Source of the DNA: Dysgonomonas sp. Marseille-P4361 | GTDB taxonomy: Bacteria > Bacteroidota > Bacteroidia > Bacteroidales > Dysgonomonadaceae | Assembly: GCF_900343125.1 (NCBI RefSeq) | Contig: NZ_OPYL01000007.1 | Location: 1 to 64,000, forward strand | Reading direction: 5' to 3' | Length of the DNA stretch: 64,000 bases | Shown here: positions 35,163 through 44,280 of the stretch, piece after piece | How the letters are laid out: each line of letters begins with the position of its first letter | Numbering within the stretch: position 1 is the stretch's first letter | Notes under the pieces: model-generated | The model's database searches: none | Seen by the model: the letters and a program-made list of their open reading frames with translations, nothing else | What the model was told of the DNA's origin: nothing | Translations under genes and position numbers: made by a program

Positions 35163-38100
35163 TTATTTCTTCATCAAAACCTCGACAGCTTTTTCCAATT
35201 GCAAGTCTTTTCCTTCCAACATAGATTTAGGGGTGTTGTATATTTCTATATCAGGGAATAATTCTTGATTTTCTAGATAGTTTCCTCTCATATCTTTTAC
35301 TGCAACCTGAGGAATTCCAAATACAATACTAGGATCTATCTGAGACTCCCACCATACAGCAGTCATAGTACCGGGAACGGGTGTCCCTACCAGCTTCCCA
35401 ATTCCTAATTCTTTGTATAACCAAGGGAAGCCATGTGCATTCGAGTAGTTGTTTTCGCAGGTGAGAACTATTGATGGTTTCAGCCACTTATTGTAAGGAT
35501 CACTTCCTATATATTGACCTCTTGGTTCAAAACGTTGGTATTCTTTCCCGCTTAATAATGTAGCCAGGTCATCGTGTAACCAACCTCCTCCATTGTGGCG
35601 GGTATCTACAACAACTGCATCTTTATTTCTGCAACGACCTAATAATTCAGCATATACTTCACGGAAGCTATTACTGTCCATTCCTCTTACATGTACATAG
35701 CCTATACGACCATTCGATAGTTTGTCGACCAAAGCTCGTTTTTGTTCTACCCAGCGTTTGTATAATAGTTCATTTTGCTGTCCCATAGATATGGCTTTCA
35801 CCCATAACTCTTCTTCTTTTGCAGACTCTGATGCTTTAAAGGTGAGCAATACTTTTTTGTTTGATTTTCCGGCTAACAGAGGAAAATAATCTTTTCCTTT
35901 TTCTATCTTCTCTCCATCTATTTTTGTAATAATACTTCCCTCTTTGATTGTAGAACCTGCTGTTGTAAGAGGGCCTAGTTTCAATATCTCTTTAATTTTC
36001 AGGCCATCTCCTTGATAAGATTCATCATAAAATGCTCCTAGATAGGCAGTAGGTGTAGAAGATCCAGAAGTGCCATATCTGGCTCCGGTATGCGATCCAT
36101 TTAGTTCACCTAATAGCTCTGAAAGCATTTCGACAAAATCAAAGTTGTTGTTTATATGAGGAAGAAAACGAGCATATTCTCTGTGATACATAGCCCAGTC
36201 TATACCATGTAGATCAGTTACATAGAATTTGTCATTCACTTGCTTCCATACGTGTTCATAAATATATTCTCTCTCTTTTGCAGGCTGATAATCAAATTCA
36301 GCTTTAATGCTGATTGGTTTCACAGCTCCACTAGTCATATCGATTTTCTTAATTTGACCACCACTTAATAGAAGAATGTTTTTTTCTAAACTATCAGTCT
36401 GAATTCTACTAGCACCTGCATTTTTAGCTAATATCTTTGAAGATTTTTCTTTGATATCATATAACCAAAGGTCATAGCCTTTTTCGAAACGTGTTAGATA
36501 ATATAGCTTATCTCCTTTTTTATTTAAATAAGCATCAGCTAGTGAAGATGAGTTTGGTGTTAGGCGGACAATCAGGTCTTTTCTGTTCTCTAAGTCAAAT
36601 TTAAGAGGCTCTATTTCTTTTTTATCGTCTTTTTTGTCACCTTTCTTATCCTTTTTTTCTTTATCCTCTTCCTTCTTTTTGTCTTCTTCTTTGTTCTTTT
36701 TGTCTTTCTCTATTTCTTCATACAAAGCGGCTTCTTCTTTGTTCATGTTGAATTTATCATAAGCCTCACGGTCGAAAAACATTAGATATGCATCTGAATA
36801 TGAACCCCAACTTCCATGACTGCGATAACCAGCTCTGTCCGAAAACCATAACATAGCTTTCCCGTCTTGTACAAATCTAGCACCAGAATCGGAGTAACCA
36901 CTCTCTGTCAGATTTGTTACTTCTCCACTACCATCAGCTTTTATTAGAGCGACGTCGACATTGTTCCAACCACCTATTCCGATGTATTTAGTTACTAGCC
37001 ATTTACTATCCGGAGACCATTGAAACCATTGATCACCATCAGCATAAGAATAATTGAATTTACCATCTAGTACAGTACGTATGTTCTTACTTTTTAGGTT
37101 TAACACTTTTAACGTAGTTCTATCCTCTAAATAAGCGACTTCTTTACCATCAGGAGAAAATATAGGTTGAAATGATGGGATTTTTGAGTCTGTCAATTGT
37201 TCTTCTTTGAACTCATGAGCGTATATAAAAGATTTATCATCTTCTCTGACTAGCGAAGTTTGATATATATTCCATATACCATTGCGTTCCGAAGTATACA
37301 ATATACTTCTGCCATCGGGACTGAAAGATACACTACGTTCTTGTTCTGGAGTGTTTGTTATTCTACGGGTGGTTCCATATTCTACTGAAGCAACAAATAC
37401 ATCGCCACGAATAATAAATACCACATCTTTCCCATTTTTAGAAACGGACATCTCACCAGCTCCACTTGTAAAGTTTATTCTTTTCTTTTCGGCTTCAATA
37501 TTGTCTGCTATAATCTCTATATCGACTTTTTTAGGTGAAATTTCGTTAGCCATAGTATAAATTTCCCCATCATACGAAAAACATAAAAGGCCATTATTAC
37601 TACTGCTGAGAAAACGTACCGGATGATTTTTGAAGTTGGTCAGTTGCTTACTATTATCAATATCCAGATCTCTCTTATAAACATTGAACGATCCATCTTT
37701 TTCACTTAAGTAATAGAAACCTTTGTTGTCTGTAGTCCATACCGGATTTCTGTCTTCTCCACGAAACGAAGTCAGTTTTTTATATCCATCATTCTTGTCA
37801 GTCGTATCATATAGCCAGATGTCTCTGGTTATAGACGATTGATGATGTTTTCTCCAAGGATCTTCATATCCTTTTTTATCGTGATATAAGAGTTTTTTTC
37901 CACTACGATCTATTGATATGTTTTCCATAGTGAGAGATGAGTATAGGGTAGGGCGTCCATCTTCTATATTTATTTCATATACTTGAGGAAATAATCCTGA
38001 CGGGAACTGGCTGTCAAGATAATCCTGCATAATGTTTGCAGAATAAAGGATATGAGTATTATCTTTAAAAACAACCGGGATTTCACCACTCGAATTTGTT

Positions 38101-38411
38101 GTTAGTCTTTTGGGTGCTCCTCCGCTAGAAGGTATAATATATACATCAAAGCTACCTTCCCGGTTTGAAGCAAAAGCAATACTTTTGCCATCGGGAGACC
38201 ATATAGGATAGCTGTCGTGAGCTGGATTCGATGTTAGTTGTGTTGCTTTTCCTCCTGTTGTTGGAACCTTAAAAATATCCCCTTTATAGGAGAAAGCTAT
38301 TTCTGAACCATCGGGAGATATTACCGGATATCTTAACCATAAAGGCTTTTCTTGTGCGAAAGTGGCGATGGACAGAAAAGATAAAATTGCAAATGTTAAT
38401 AATTTCCTCAT
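35163..38411 (-). CDS. Tricorn-like S41-family protease with TolB/beta-propeller domains
   Basis: A 1082-residue exported protease (signal peptide 1-19, ATFAQ). Two propeller regions: TolB-like blades to about 300 (SPDGSEIAFSYKGDIFKV; SPDGKSIAFASNREG) and a second from about 310 to 560. A Lys/Asp/Glu-rich linker of some 40 residues at about 565-605 separates them from the tricorn core domain, PDZ (about 820-890) and S41 fold. Active-site candidates are His in VTDLHGIDW, Ser in NNYSNAHGFPW, and the PVPGTMTAVWWE segment; VVDTRHNGGGWL is the usual oxyanion-strand motif. It likely degrades peptides in the periplasm. Single gene on the minus strand, preceded by a thioredoxin gene. Confidence 0.88.
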   Translation of the reverse strand: MRKLLTFAILSFLSIATFAQEKPLWLRYPVISPDGSEIAFSYKGDIFKVPTTGGKATQLTSNPAHDSYPIWSPDGKSIAFASNREGSFDVYIIPSSGGAPKRLTTNSSGEIPVVFKDNTHILYSANIMQDYLDSQFPSGLFPQVYEINIEDGRPTLYSSLTMENISIDRSGKKLLYHDKKGYEDPWRKHHQSSITRDIWLYDTTDKNDGYKKLTSFRGEDRNPVWTTDNKGFYYLSEKDGSFNVYKRDLDIDNSKQLTNFKNHPVRFLSSSNNGLLCFSYDGEIYTMANEISPKKVDIEIIADNIEAEKKRINFTSGAGEMSVSKNGKDVVFIIRGDVFVASVEYGTTRRITNTPEQERSVSFSPDGRSILYTSERNGIWNIYQTSLVREDDKSFIYAHEFKEEQLTDSKIPSFQPIFSPDGKEVAYLEDRTTLKVLNLKSKNIRTVLDGKFNYSYADGDQWFQWSPDSKWLVTKYIGIGGWNNVDVALIKADGSGEVTNLTESGYSDSGARFVQDGKAMLWFSDRAGYRSHGSWGSYSDAYLMFFDREAYDKFNMNKEEAALYEEIEKDKKNKEEDKKKEEDKEKKDKKGDKKDDKKEIEPLKFDLENRKDLIVRLTPNSSSLADAYLNKKGDKLYYLTRFEKGYDLWLYDIKEKSSKILAKNAGASRIQTDSLEKNILLLSGGQIKKIDMTSGAVKPISIKAEFDYQPAKEREYIYEHVWKQVNDKFYVTDLHGIDWAMYHREYARFLPHINNNFDFVEMLSELLGELNGSHTGARYGTSGSSTPTAYLGAFYDESYQGDGLKIKEILKLGPLTTAGSTIKEGSIITKIDGEKIEKGKDYFPLLAGKSNKKVLLTFKASESAKEEELWVKAISMGQQNELLYKRWVEQKRALVDKLSNGRIGYVHVRGMDSNSFREVYAELLGRCRNKDAVVVDTRHNGGGWLHDDLATLLSGKEYQRFEPRGQYIGSDPYNKWLKPSIVLTCENNYSNAHGFPWLYKELGIGKLVGTPVPGTMTAVWWESQIDPSIVFGIPQVAVKDMRGNYLENQELFPDIEIYNTPKSMLEGKDLQLEKAVEVLMKK

Positions 38412-38541
38412 GATATTGTGAATAAGTTATTGAAGGATCAAATATAAGGAGAAACTGAGGATTAAGGGACTTTAAAAATAAACATTTGTATTTTATCTGC
38501 TTTTGAGCGAACTAAACTATATTTAATCTGTATTTTTCTAT

Positions 38542-38844
38542 TCATTTGCTAATGAAATATCTTAATTGTTGTAAGAGAGTAGCTTTATCTATTGCTCCGG
38601 CATGACGCCATACAATTTCTCCCTTATTGAAAATAATAAAAGTAGGTACAGCTTGTACTTTGTAGTTTGCTGCTGCAGATTGATTTTTGTCTATGTCTAT
38701 TTTTAATATTCTTGCCTTACCATCTATCTCACTTGCAATGTTATCTATAATTGGAGTCATTGCCTTGCAAGGAGCACACCATGTTGCGTAAAAGTCAACC
38801 AATACAGGTTTGTCTCCACTGATTATTTCATTAAAAGTTTCCAT
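38542..38844 (-). CDS. trxA: Thioredoxin
   Basis: A 100-residue cytoplasmic thioredoxin with active site WCAPCK (Cys23, Cys26), VLVDFYATWC on the central strand and the cis-Pro loop VQAVPTFIIF. Length is that of a minimal thioredoxin, without a signal peptide. It sits 130 bases upstream of the protease gene in the same orientation. Confidence 0.92.
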   Translation of the reverse strand: METFNEIISGDKPVLVDFYATWCAPCKAMTPIIDNIASEIDGKARILKIDIDKNQSAAANYKVQAVPTFIIFNKGEIVWRHAGAIDKATLLQQLRYFISK

Positions 38845-38951
38845 AATTACTATTTTATTCCACTTATAAATTTAAGGATTATTATTTAAAAAGGTATATT
38901 TAAAAGTTACTTTTACTTATCAGATAATAAATGGTCAAAAGAAAAGATACT

Positions 38952-39719
38952 ATGGAAAATCAGTTTATAATACTTGATAAAACGAATATCGATACCGAAC
39001 ATATCTGCTGTGCATTTAGCTCAAAGGATGCTGCAGCAGGATATGAGTTGAAAAAAGAATGGTTGAAGAAAGAGTTTGAAAATGGCTATGTCTTTCGACG
39101 ACTTGATGCACTAGCTAAAGTGTTTATAGAATATGTAGAGGCTGAGAAAGCATGGCTTCCTGTGGATGCTGATAATTATTTGGTGATAAACTGTTTTTGG
39201 GTATCGGGGCAATATAAAGGAAAAGGCTATGGAAAGGCTCTACTTCAGTCGGCTATAGATGATGCAAAACAACAGAATAAAAAAGGACTGATAACTGTTG
39301 TGGGTACAAAGAAATTCCATTTTATGAGTGATACTAAATGGTTGCTTCGGCAAGGGTTTAAAAGTGTAGATGTTTTACCTTACGGTTTTAGTCTATTAGC
39401 CTTAAAGTTTGACGAGAAGAGTCATAATCCTCAGTTTAAGGAATCAGTAAAAAGTGGTGAGTGTGAAGAAAAGGAAGGATTGGTCGCTTACTACTCAAAT
39501 CGTTGTCCTTTCACAGAAGGCTGCGTTCAAGAATCTTTAGTGGAGACTGCGAAAGCACGTAATATTCCACTGAAAATAATAAAATTAGAAACCATGAATG
39601 CTGCACAGAATGCACCAACTCCAGCAACTATATTTAGCTTGTTTTATAAAGGCAAATTTGTGACTACAGATGTAAGTGTTTGTTTAGATAATAGATTCGA
39701 TAAGGTAGTAAAAGTTTAA
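38952..39719 (+). CDS. GNAT acetyltransferase with C-terminal YoaP domain
   Basis: A 255-residue protein from ATG 38952 (an in-frame ATG at 38931 would add seven residues, MVKRKDT, and is less like related N termini). GNAT fold in the first 160 residues, with the acetyl-CoA loop QYKGKGYGKALLQSAID (about 85-101). C-terminal YoaP-type domain with a thioredoxin-like look and the pair CPFTEGC. Substrate is unknown; the Cys-rich YoaP part suggests a redox or metal role. Confidence 0.8.
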   Translation: MENQFIILDKTNIDTEHICCAFSSKDAAAGYELKKEWLKKEFENGYVFRRLDALAKVFIEYVEAEKAWLPVDADNYLVINCFWVSGQYKGKGYGKALLQSAIDDAKQQNKKGLITVVGTKKFHFMSDTKWLLRQGFKSVDVLPYGFSLLALKFDEKSHNPQFKESVKSGECEEKEGLVAYYSNRCPFTEGCVQESLVETAKARNIPLKIIKLETMNAAQNAPTPATIFSLFYKGKFVTTDVSVCLDNRFDKVVKV

Positions 39720-39830
39720 AGAATTATGAGGTCTGTCTTGATCTATAATTAAAAGCGTAATATAACGTTTTTTAACGGTGTGGTCTATGACATATTTTGT
39801 AAATTTATAAGACTATAAAATACACATAAT

Positions 39831-40829
39831 ATGCAAAAACTTACATCAGAAAAACTAACTATCATTGGTGCTGCTGGGATGATTGGTTCTAACATGGCAC
39901 AGTCTGCAATCTTAATGAATTTATCAGACAATATTTGTCTTTACGATCCTTATGCTAAGGGATTGGAAGGGGTAGCAGAAGAACTTCTGCAGTGTGGATT
40001 TACAGGGCTGAATATATCCTATACATCCGATATTGAAGAAGCCTTAACGGGAAGTAAGTATATTATCTCTTCAGGGGGAGCTGCCCGTAAGGAAGGAATG
40101 ACTCGTGAAGATCTACTAAAGGGAAATGCCGAAATAGCAATTCAGTTAGGTAAAGAAATAAAGAACTATTGTCCGGATGTAAAACATGTTGTTGTTATTT
40201 TCAATCCAGCCGACATAACAGGTTTGTTAACATTATTGTATTCAGGTCTAAAACCTACTCAGGTTACTACGCTTGCTGCTTTAGATAGCACTAGGCTGAG
40301 AAATGAGCTTGCTAAACATTTCGATATTCATCCGGATAAGGTTGTAAATTGTAGAACATATGGAGGGCATGGCGAACAAATGGCAGTATTTTCATCTACC
40401 ACTACAATAAAAGGAAAGCCTTTGAATGATTTGATTGGAACAGAAGCTTTATCTCATGAAGAGTGGAATGCTTTGAAACAACGCGTGATTCAAGGAGGTA
40501 AACATATTATCGAATTAAGAGGGCGTTCTTCTTTTCAAAGTCCGGCTTATTTGTCTTTAGAAATGATTCGTGCCGTAATGGGCGGTGATAAATTCGATTG
40601 GCCTGTAGGATGTTATGTCGCTAATGGAGAGTTTGATCATGTTATGATGGCAATGGAGACAACATTGGATACAAATGGTGTTGTTTACAAGGAGGTTAAA
40701 GGTACCGAAGAGGAAACTCGTGAACTTGATCAGAGTTATAAGCATCTTTGCGACCTTCGAGACAGTCTGATTCAATTAGCTGTAATTCCTCCTATCACAG
40801 AGTGGAAATCTATAAATTCAAACTTATAA
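39831..40829 (+). CDS. mdh: Malate dehydrogenase (LDH/MDH family)
   Basis: A 332-residue NAD-dependent dehydrogenase. NAD-binding GAAGMIGSNMA (13-23); substrate-loop Arg in GGAARKEGMTREDLL; NPADI (usual NPVD); catalytic Asp and Arg region LDSTRLRNELA; catalytic His in GGHGEQM. The MTREDLL loop fits malate rather than lactate. Three bases separate it from the following hydrolase gene, so the two are co-transcribed. Confidence 0.9.
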   Translation: MQKLTSEKLTIIGAAGMIGSNMAQSAILMNLSDNICLYDPYAKGLEGVAEELLQCGFTGLNISYTSDIEEALTGSKYIISSGGAARKEGMTREDLLKGNAEIAIQLGKEIKNYCPDVKHVVVIFNPADITGLLTLLYSGLKPTQVTTLAALDSTRLRNELAKHFDIHPDKVVNCRTYGGHGEQMAVFSSTTTIKGKPLNDLIGTEALSHEEWNALKQRVIQGGKHIIELRGRSSFQSPAYLSLEMIRAVMGGDKFDWPVGCYVANGEFDHVMMAMETTLDTNGVVYKEVKGTEEETRELDQSYKHLCDLRDSLIQLAVIPPITEWKSINSNL

Positions 40830-40832
40830 AAA

Positions 40833-41573
40833 ATGAGTGATTATATTAAAGTTCCATTGTATGAAGATGTAGAGGGGCGGGTGGCTGAAATGTACGTTTA
40901 TCTGTGTGATAATGTGCTTCATTCTTCCAAGGCTGTTATTATCTTAGGTGGTGGAGGATTTAATCATGTCAATCTGGAACATGAAGGACATCAATTTGCT
41001 AAATGGCTTAACTCGATAGGTGTCGTTGGTATTGTGTTGAATTACCGACTGCCAAATGGAGAAAAGGAAGTTACAGAAATAGACTTAAGAGAGGCTGTTA
41101 AAACTGTTAGAGCAAGATCGGGAGAATGGAATATTGATAAGTCTAATATTGGAGCCGCAGGCTTTTCGATAGGAGGGCATGCTGTTTCTTTAGTGGCTAC
41201 TCGAGAGGAATCAGACTCTAAATTGGATTTTACTATGTATTTCTATGCAGTAGTGAGCATGTCCGATGATTTGACACATATGCCTTCTCGTGAGAAACTA
41301 TTGGGAAACAATCCCAACCAAGAAGATGTAGAGTATTATTCGTCTGTTGATCATATTTCAAGATTTACTCCTAAAGCACTGATTATGGCAAGTAATGATG
41401 ATAAAGTAGTATCTCCGCTTAATAGTGTTTTTTATTATGAAGGATTAAAAAAATATGGTATCTCTGCTTCTCTACATATCTTTTCTTCTGGAGGACATGG
41501 GTGGGGAATGAAGCCGGACTTCCCTTATCATTCTCAAATGTTAGATTTAGTCAAGGCTTGGCTTAACGAATAA
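40833..41573 (+). CDS. Alpha/beta hydrolase (BD-FAE/acetyl esterase-like)
   Basis: A 246-residue cytoplasmic hydrolase (no signal peptide). Oxyanion LGGGGFNHVN (about 36-45), nucleophile elbow GFSIGGHA with Ser at about 112, acidic residue in SNDDKVV, and catalytic His in SGGHGWGMKPDFP near the C terminus. The family includes acetylesterases and acylpeptide-hydrolase-like enzymes acting on small esters. Co-transcribed with mdh; the functional link is not obvious. Confidence 0.85.
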   Translation: MSDYIKVPLYEDVEGRVAEMYVYLCDNVLHSSKAVIILGGGGFNHVNLEHEGHQFAKWLNSIGVVGIVLNYRLPNGEKEVTEIDLREAVKTVRARSGEWNIDKSNIGAAGFSIGGHAVSLVATREESDSKLDFTMYFYAVVSMSDDLTHMPSREKLLGNNPNQEDVEYYSSVDHISRFTPKALIMASNDDKVVSPLNSVFYYEGLKKYGISASLHIFSSGGHGWGMKPDFPYHSQMLDLVKAWLNE

Positions 41574-41595
41574 GCTTATGGTAGATAATTTAGTG

Positions 41596-41630
41596 AGGCG
41601 GAATTGCTTAGTGTACAATTCCGCTTTTTT
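41596..41630. terminator. Terminator after the mdh operon
   Basis: GCGGAATTG and CAATTCCGC form the stem (extended by a G-U and an A-U pair) with a 9-base loop, then T6. It lies between the hydrolase gene and the converging Lrp gene. Confidence 0.88.
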
Positions 41631-41634
41631 ATGT

Positions 41635-42096
41635 TTATATGGAAATGCCATAGTTATGCTTAACTTCGGCCATAACAAAAGTGCTGGTAAGTGAACCCAG
41701 ACTATCGATAGTTCCTAGTACATTCAGTATAAAAGCTTGATAATACTTCATGTCAGGAGCATGTATTTTAAGTAAATAATCATACTCTCCCGAGATGTTA
41801 TAGCACTCCGATACTTCAGGAATGTCTTGTATGACACGAATAAAATCGCTGGCAATCTCTCGGTTTACACGTTTGAGTTTTACACTGCAAAAGACAATGA
41901 AGCCACAGTTTAACTTGTCTGCATCCAATATGGCTACATATTTCTTGATGTATCCTTCCGATTCGAGCCGCTTCAATCGTTCAAAGACAGGAGTTGTGGA
42001 TAGATTTACTTGCTGAGCCAACTCTTTTGTAGTTAGTTTAGAGTTGTTTTGCATGATGCGTAATATTTTCAAATCGATCTTGTCTAAAGTATCCAT
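41635..42096 (-). CDS. Lrp/AsnC-family transcriptional regulator
   Basis: A 153-residue regulator with an N-terminal HTH (LDKIDLKILRIMQNNSKLTTKELAQQVNLSTTPVFERLKRLE) and a C-terminal RAM ligand-binding domain (ISGEYDYLLKIHAPDMKYYQAFI). It senses an amino acid. Divergent from the O-acetylhomoserine sulfhydrylase gene across a 166-base region, so sulfur-amino-acid control of that gene is likely. Confidence 0.9.
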   Translation of the reverse strand: MDTLDKIDLKILRIMQNNSKLTTKELAQQVNLSTTPVFERLKRLESEGYIKKYVAILDADKLNCGFIVFCSVKLKRVNREIASDFIRVIQDIPEVSECYNISGEYDYLLKIHAPDMKYYQAFILNVLGTIDSLGSLTSTFVMAEVKHNYGISI

Positions 42097-42196
42097 AGAA
42101 TAAAATTCTGCTTACGGGTTATTTTTATCTTTCGCTTAGAATGCTTAATGATGTACTGGAGTAAAAATAGTAATATTTTCTGTATTTATTTTATTT

Positions 42197-42228
42197 ATTG
42201 TTTGATATTTCTTTGATGCTTAATTTTG
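42197..42228 (+). promoter_or_regulatory. Promoter of the O-acetylhomoserine sulfhydrylase gene
   Basis: ATTG (42197-42200), 20 bases, TAATTTTG (42221-42228): the -7 box is a full match to TAnnTTTG. Predicted start near 42234, about 29 bases before the ATG. The A/T-rich stretch upstream of it is where Lrp would be expected to bind. Confidence 0.6.
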
Positions 42229-42262
42229 TTGGAAAATAAATAGTATTAAAAAGGAAGAAATC

Positions 42263-43549
42263 ATGGATAGAAATAAATTACACTTCGAAACATTACAACT
42301 TCATGTAGGACAAGAACAGCCAGATCCGGCTACTGGTGCCAGAGCAGTACCTATCTATCAAACGTCATCTTATGTATTTAGAGATTCGGCTCATGCGGCA
42401 GCTCGTTTTGGTTTAACTGATGCCGGAAATATCTATGGACGTCTGACTAATGAAACGCAAGGTGTGTTTGAAGAAAGAATTGCCGCTCTTGAAGGAGGAG
42501 TAGCTGCATTGGCTGTTGCATCCGGGGCAGCAGCTTTGACATATGCATTTGAAAATATAACACGGGCAGGAGATCATATCGTTTCGGCTAAAACGATCTA
42601 TGGAGGCACATATAATCTATTAGCTAATACATTGCCTGCTTATGGTGTAACAACTACATTTGTAGATCCATCTGATTTAGCAAACTTTGAAGCTGCTATT
42701 CAGAGTAACACGAAGGCTATTTTTATAGAGACCTTAGGTAATCCTAATTCGAATGTAATAGATATACAAGCTGTAGCTGATATCGCTCATAAGCATCGTA
42801 TTCCTCTAATTATAGATAATACATTTGGAACACCCTATCTGATTCGTCCGATAGAACATGGTGCTGATATTGTAGTGCATTCTGCTACGAAATTTATAGG
42901 AGGACATGGGACTTCACTCGGAGGAGTAATAGTCGATTCTGGTAAATTTGACTGGGTCGCCTCAGGTAAATTTCCTCAATTGACAGAGCCTGAAGCAAGC
43001 TATCATGGTGTTCGCTTTGTAGATGCTGCCGGACCAGCTGCTTATGTAGTACGCATTCGTGCTGTTCTTCTTCGTGATACAGGTGCCGCTATTAGTCCAT
43101 TCAATGCTTTCTTGCTGTTGCAAGGATTGGAAACTCTCTCTTTGAGAGTTGAAAGACATGTAGAAAATGCTCTTAAAGTTGTAGATTATCTACAACAACA
43201 TCCAAAGGTAGAGAAAGTAAATCACCCAGTCTTGTCTGATCATCCGGAACATGCTCTGTATGATAAATACTTCCCTAAAGGAGCAGGATCTATCTTTACC
43301 TTCGAAATAAAAGGTGAACAAGCAGAAGCTCATCGCTTTATAGATAGTCTCCAGATATTCTCTCTTTTGGCAAATGTTGCCGATGTAAAATCGTTAGTGA
43401 TTCATCCGGCTACAACAACACATTCCCAATTGAATGAAGAGCAATTAGCAGAGCAGGATATTAAACAAAGTACAGTGCGTTTATCAATCGGAACAGAACA
43501 TATAGATGACTTATTGGTCGATATAGAGCAGGCATTAAGTAAAGTATAA
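42263..43549 (+). CDS. metY: O-acetylhomoserine aminocarboxypropyltransferase (sulfhydrylase)
   Basis: A 428-residue PLP enzyme of the Cys/Met metabolism family that makes homocysteine from O-acetylhomoserine and sulfide. LHVGQEQPDPATGARAVPIYQTSSYVF at the start and IYGRLTNETQGVFEERIAALEGG are typical of MetY; PLP Lys is in HSATKFIGGHGT (about 212); FVDAAGPAAYVVRIRAVLLRDTGAAISPFNAFLLLQG gives the long MetY insertion that separates it from cystathionine synthases. Single gene with its own promoter and terminator. Confidence 0.92.
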   Translation: MDRNKLHFETLQLHVGQEQPDPATGARAVPIYQTSSYVFRDSAHAAARFGLTDAGNIYGRLTNETQGVFEERIAALEGGVAALAVASGAAALTYAFENITRAGDHIVSAKTIYGGTYNLLANTLPAYGVTTTFVDPSDLANFEAAIQSNTKAIFIETLGNPNSNVIDIQAVADIAHKHRIPLIIDNTFGTPYLIRPIEHGADIVVHSATKFIGGHGTSLGGVIVDSGKFDWVASGKFPQLTEPEASYHGVRFVDAAGPAAYVVRIRAVLLRDTGAAISPFNAFLLLQGLETLSLRVERHVENALKVVDYLQQHPKVEKVNHPVLSDHPEHALYDKYFPKGAGSIFTFEIKGEQAEAHRFIDSLQIFSLLANVADVKSLVIHPATTTHSQLNEEQLAEQDIKQSTVRLSIGTEHIDDLLVDIEQALSKV

Positions 43550-43608
43550 ATAAAGTTGATTTGAGTTATATAGGTGGTAAAGGGAAAATGATTGTTTCTC
43601 CCTAAACA

Positions 43609-43636
43609 AAAAAGAGAGGATATATCCTCTCTTTTT
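43609..43636. terminator. Bidirectional terminator
   Basis: GAGAGGATA and TATCCTCTC form a 9-base palindromic stem flanked by A5 and T5, between metY and the converging SPOR gene. Confidence 0.88.
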
Positions 43637-43657
43637 ACTTATACTGAATTATATAAA

Positions 43658-44182
43658 TTAGTATTCTCTTTGTAGGATCCACCAGTCGTTGAATGGAATT
43701 CCATATTTACTTTTCAATGTAGCAGCATCGCTGTTTGAAAGGTAATTTTCTAGAATCTCGTTTTTCTTTGCTACAGCTTGTTCTTTAGAGTCATAGCTGG
43801 CGATGATAACGCGGTACATTCCTTGTTCGTTACGAGCAAGAATTACATTGTGACCATCATTGTTAAAGCGTTGTTTCAAAGATTCTGCACCTGGTTTCAT
43901 TGCCATAGCTGCAACAACAACACTGTAAGCTTTTAGTCCTGAAGCATCACTTTCGTATACAGGAGTAATTCTTTCTTTTCTTACAGATTCAGATGTACTA
44001 GCTGTATAAGTCGGAGTAGTAGCAGGCTTAGAAACTGAAGTTGTTACATCAGCAGTTTCTTCCATTTCTCTTTCTTTAGCTGATTCATACACCGATTTGT
44101 ATGCACTTTGTTTTGGTTTACAAGAACCAAAAGCGATAATAGCGGCAAGTGCTAACCCGATTCCCATTAATTTTCTATTCAT
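43658..44182 (-). CDS. SPOR-domain lipoprotein
   Basis: A 174-residue lipoprotein (lipobox AFGSC, Cys21) with a Ser/Thr-rich linker and a C-terminal SPOR domain (about 85-160: YSVVVAAMAMKPGAESLKQRF..GMYRVIIASYDSKEQA). SPOR domains bind denuded peptidoglycan at division sites. It lies 98 bases downstream of serS on the same strand, probably with its own promoter. Confidence 0.85.
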   Translation of the reverse strand: MNRKLMGIGLALAAIIAFGSCKPKQSAYKSVYESAKEREMEETADVTTSVSKPATTPTYTASTSESVRKERITPVYESDASGLKAYSVVVAAMAMKPGAESLKQRFNNDGHNVILARNEQGMYRVIIASYDSKEQAVAKKNEILENYLSNSDAATLKSKYGIPFNDWWILQREY

Positions 44183-44280
44183 AATCTTTATCTAATTATC
44201 TAGTTTGAACAATTATCACAAAAATAATATATTAGCAATATATCGAAGCCTATTTTTTTCTCAAATAGTCTTTTTTCACT

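Noticed and set aside
42097-42262. SAM or T-box riboswitch upstream of the O-acetylhomoserine sulfhydrylase gene
   Set aside because: The predicted transcript leader is only about 29 bases, too short for either, and no motif is seen.
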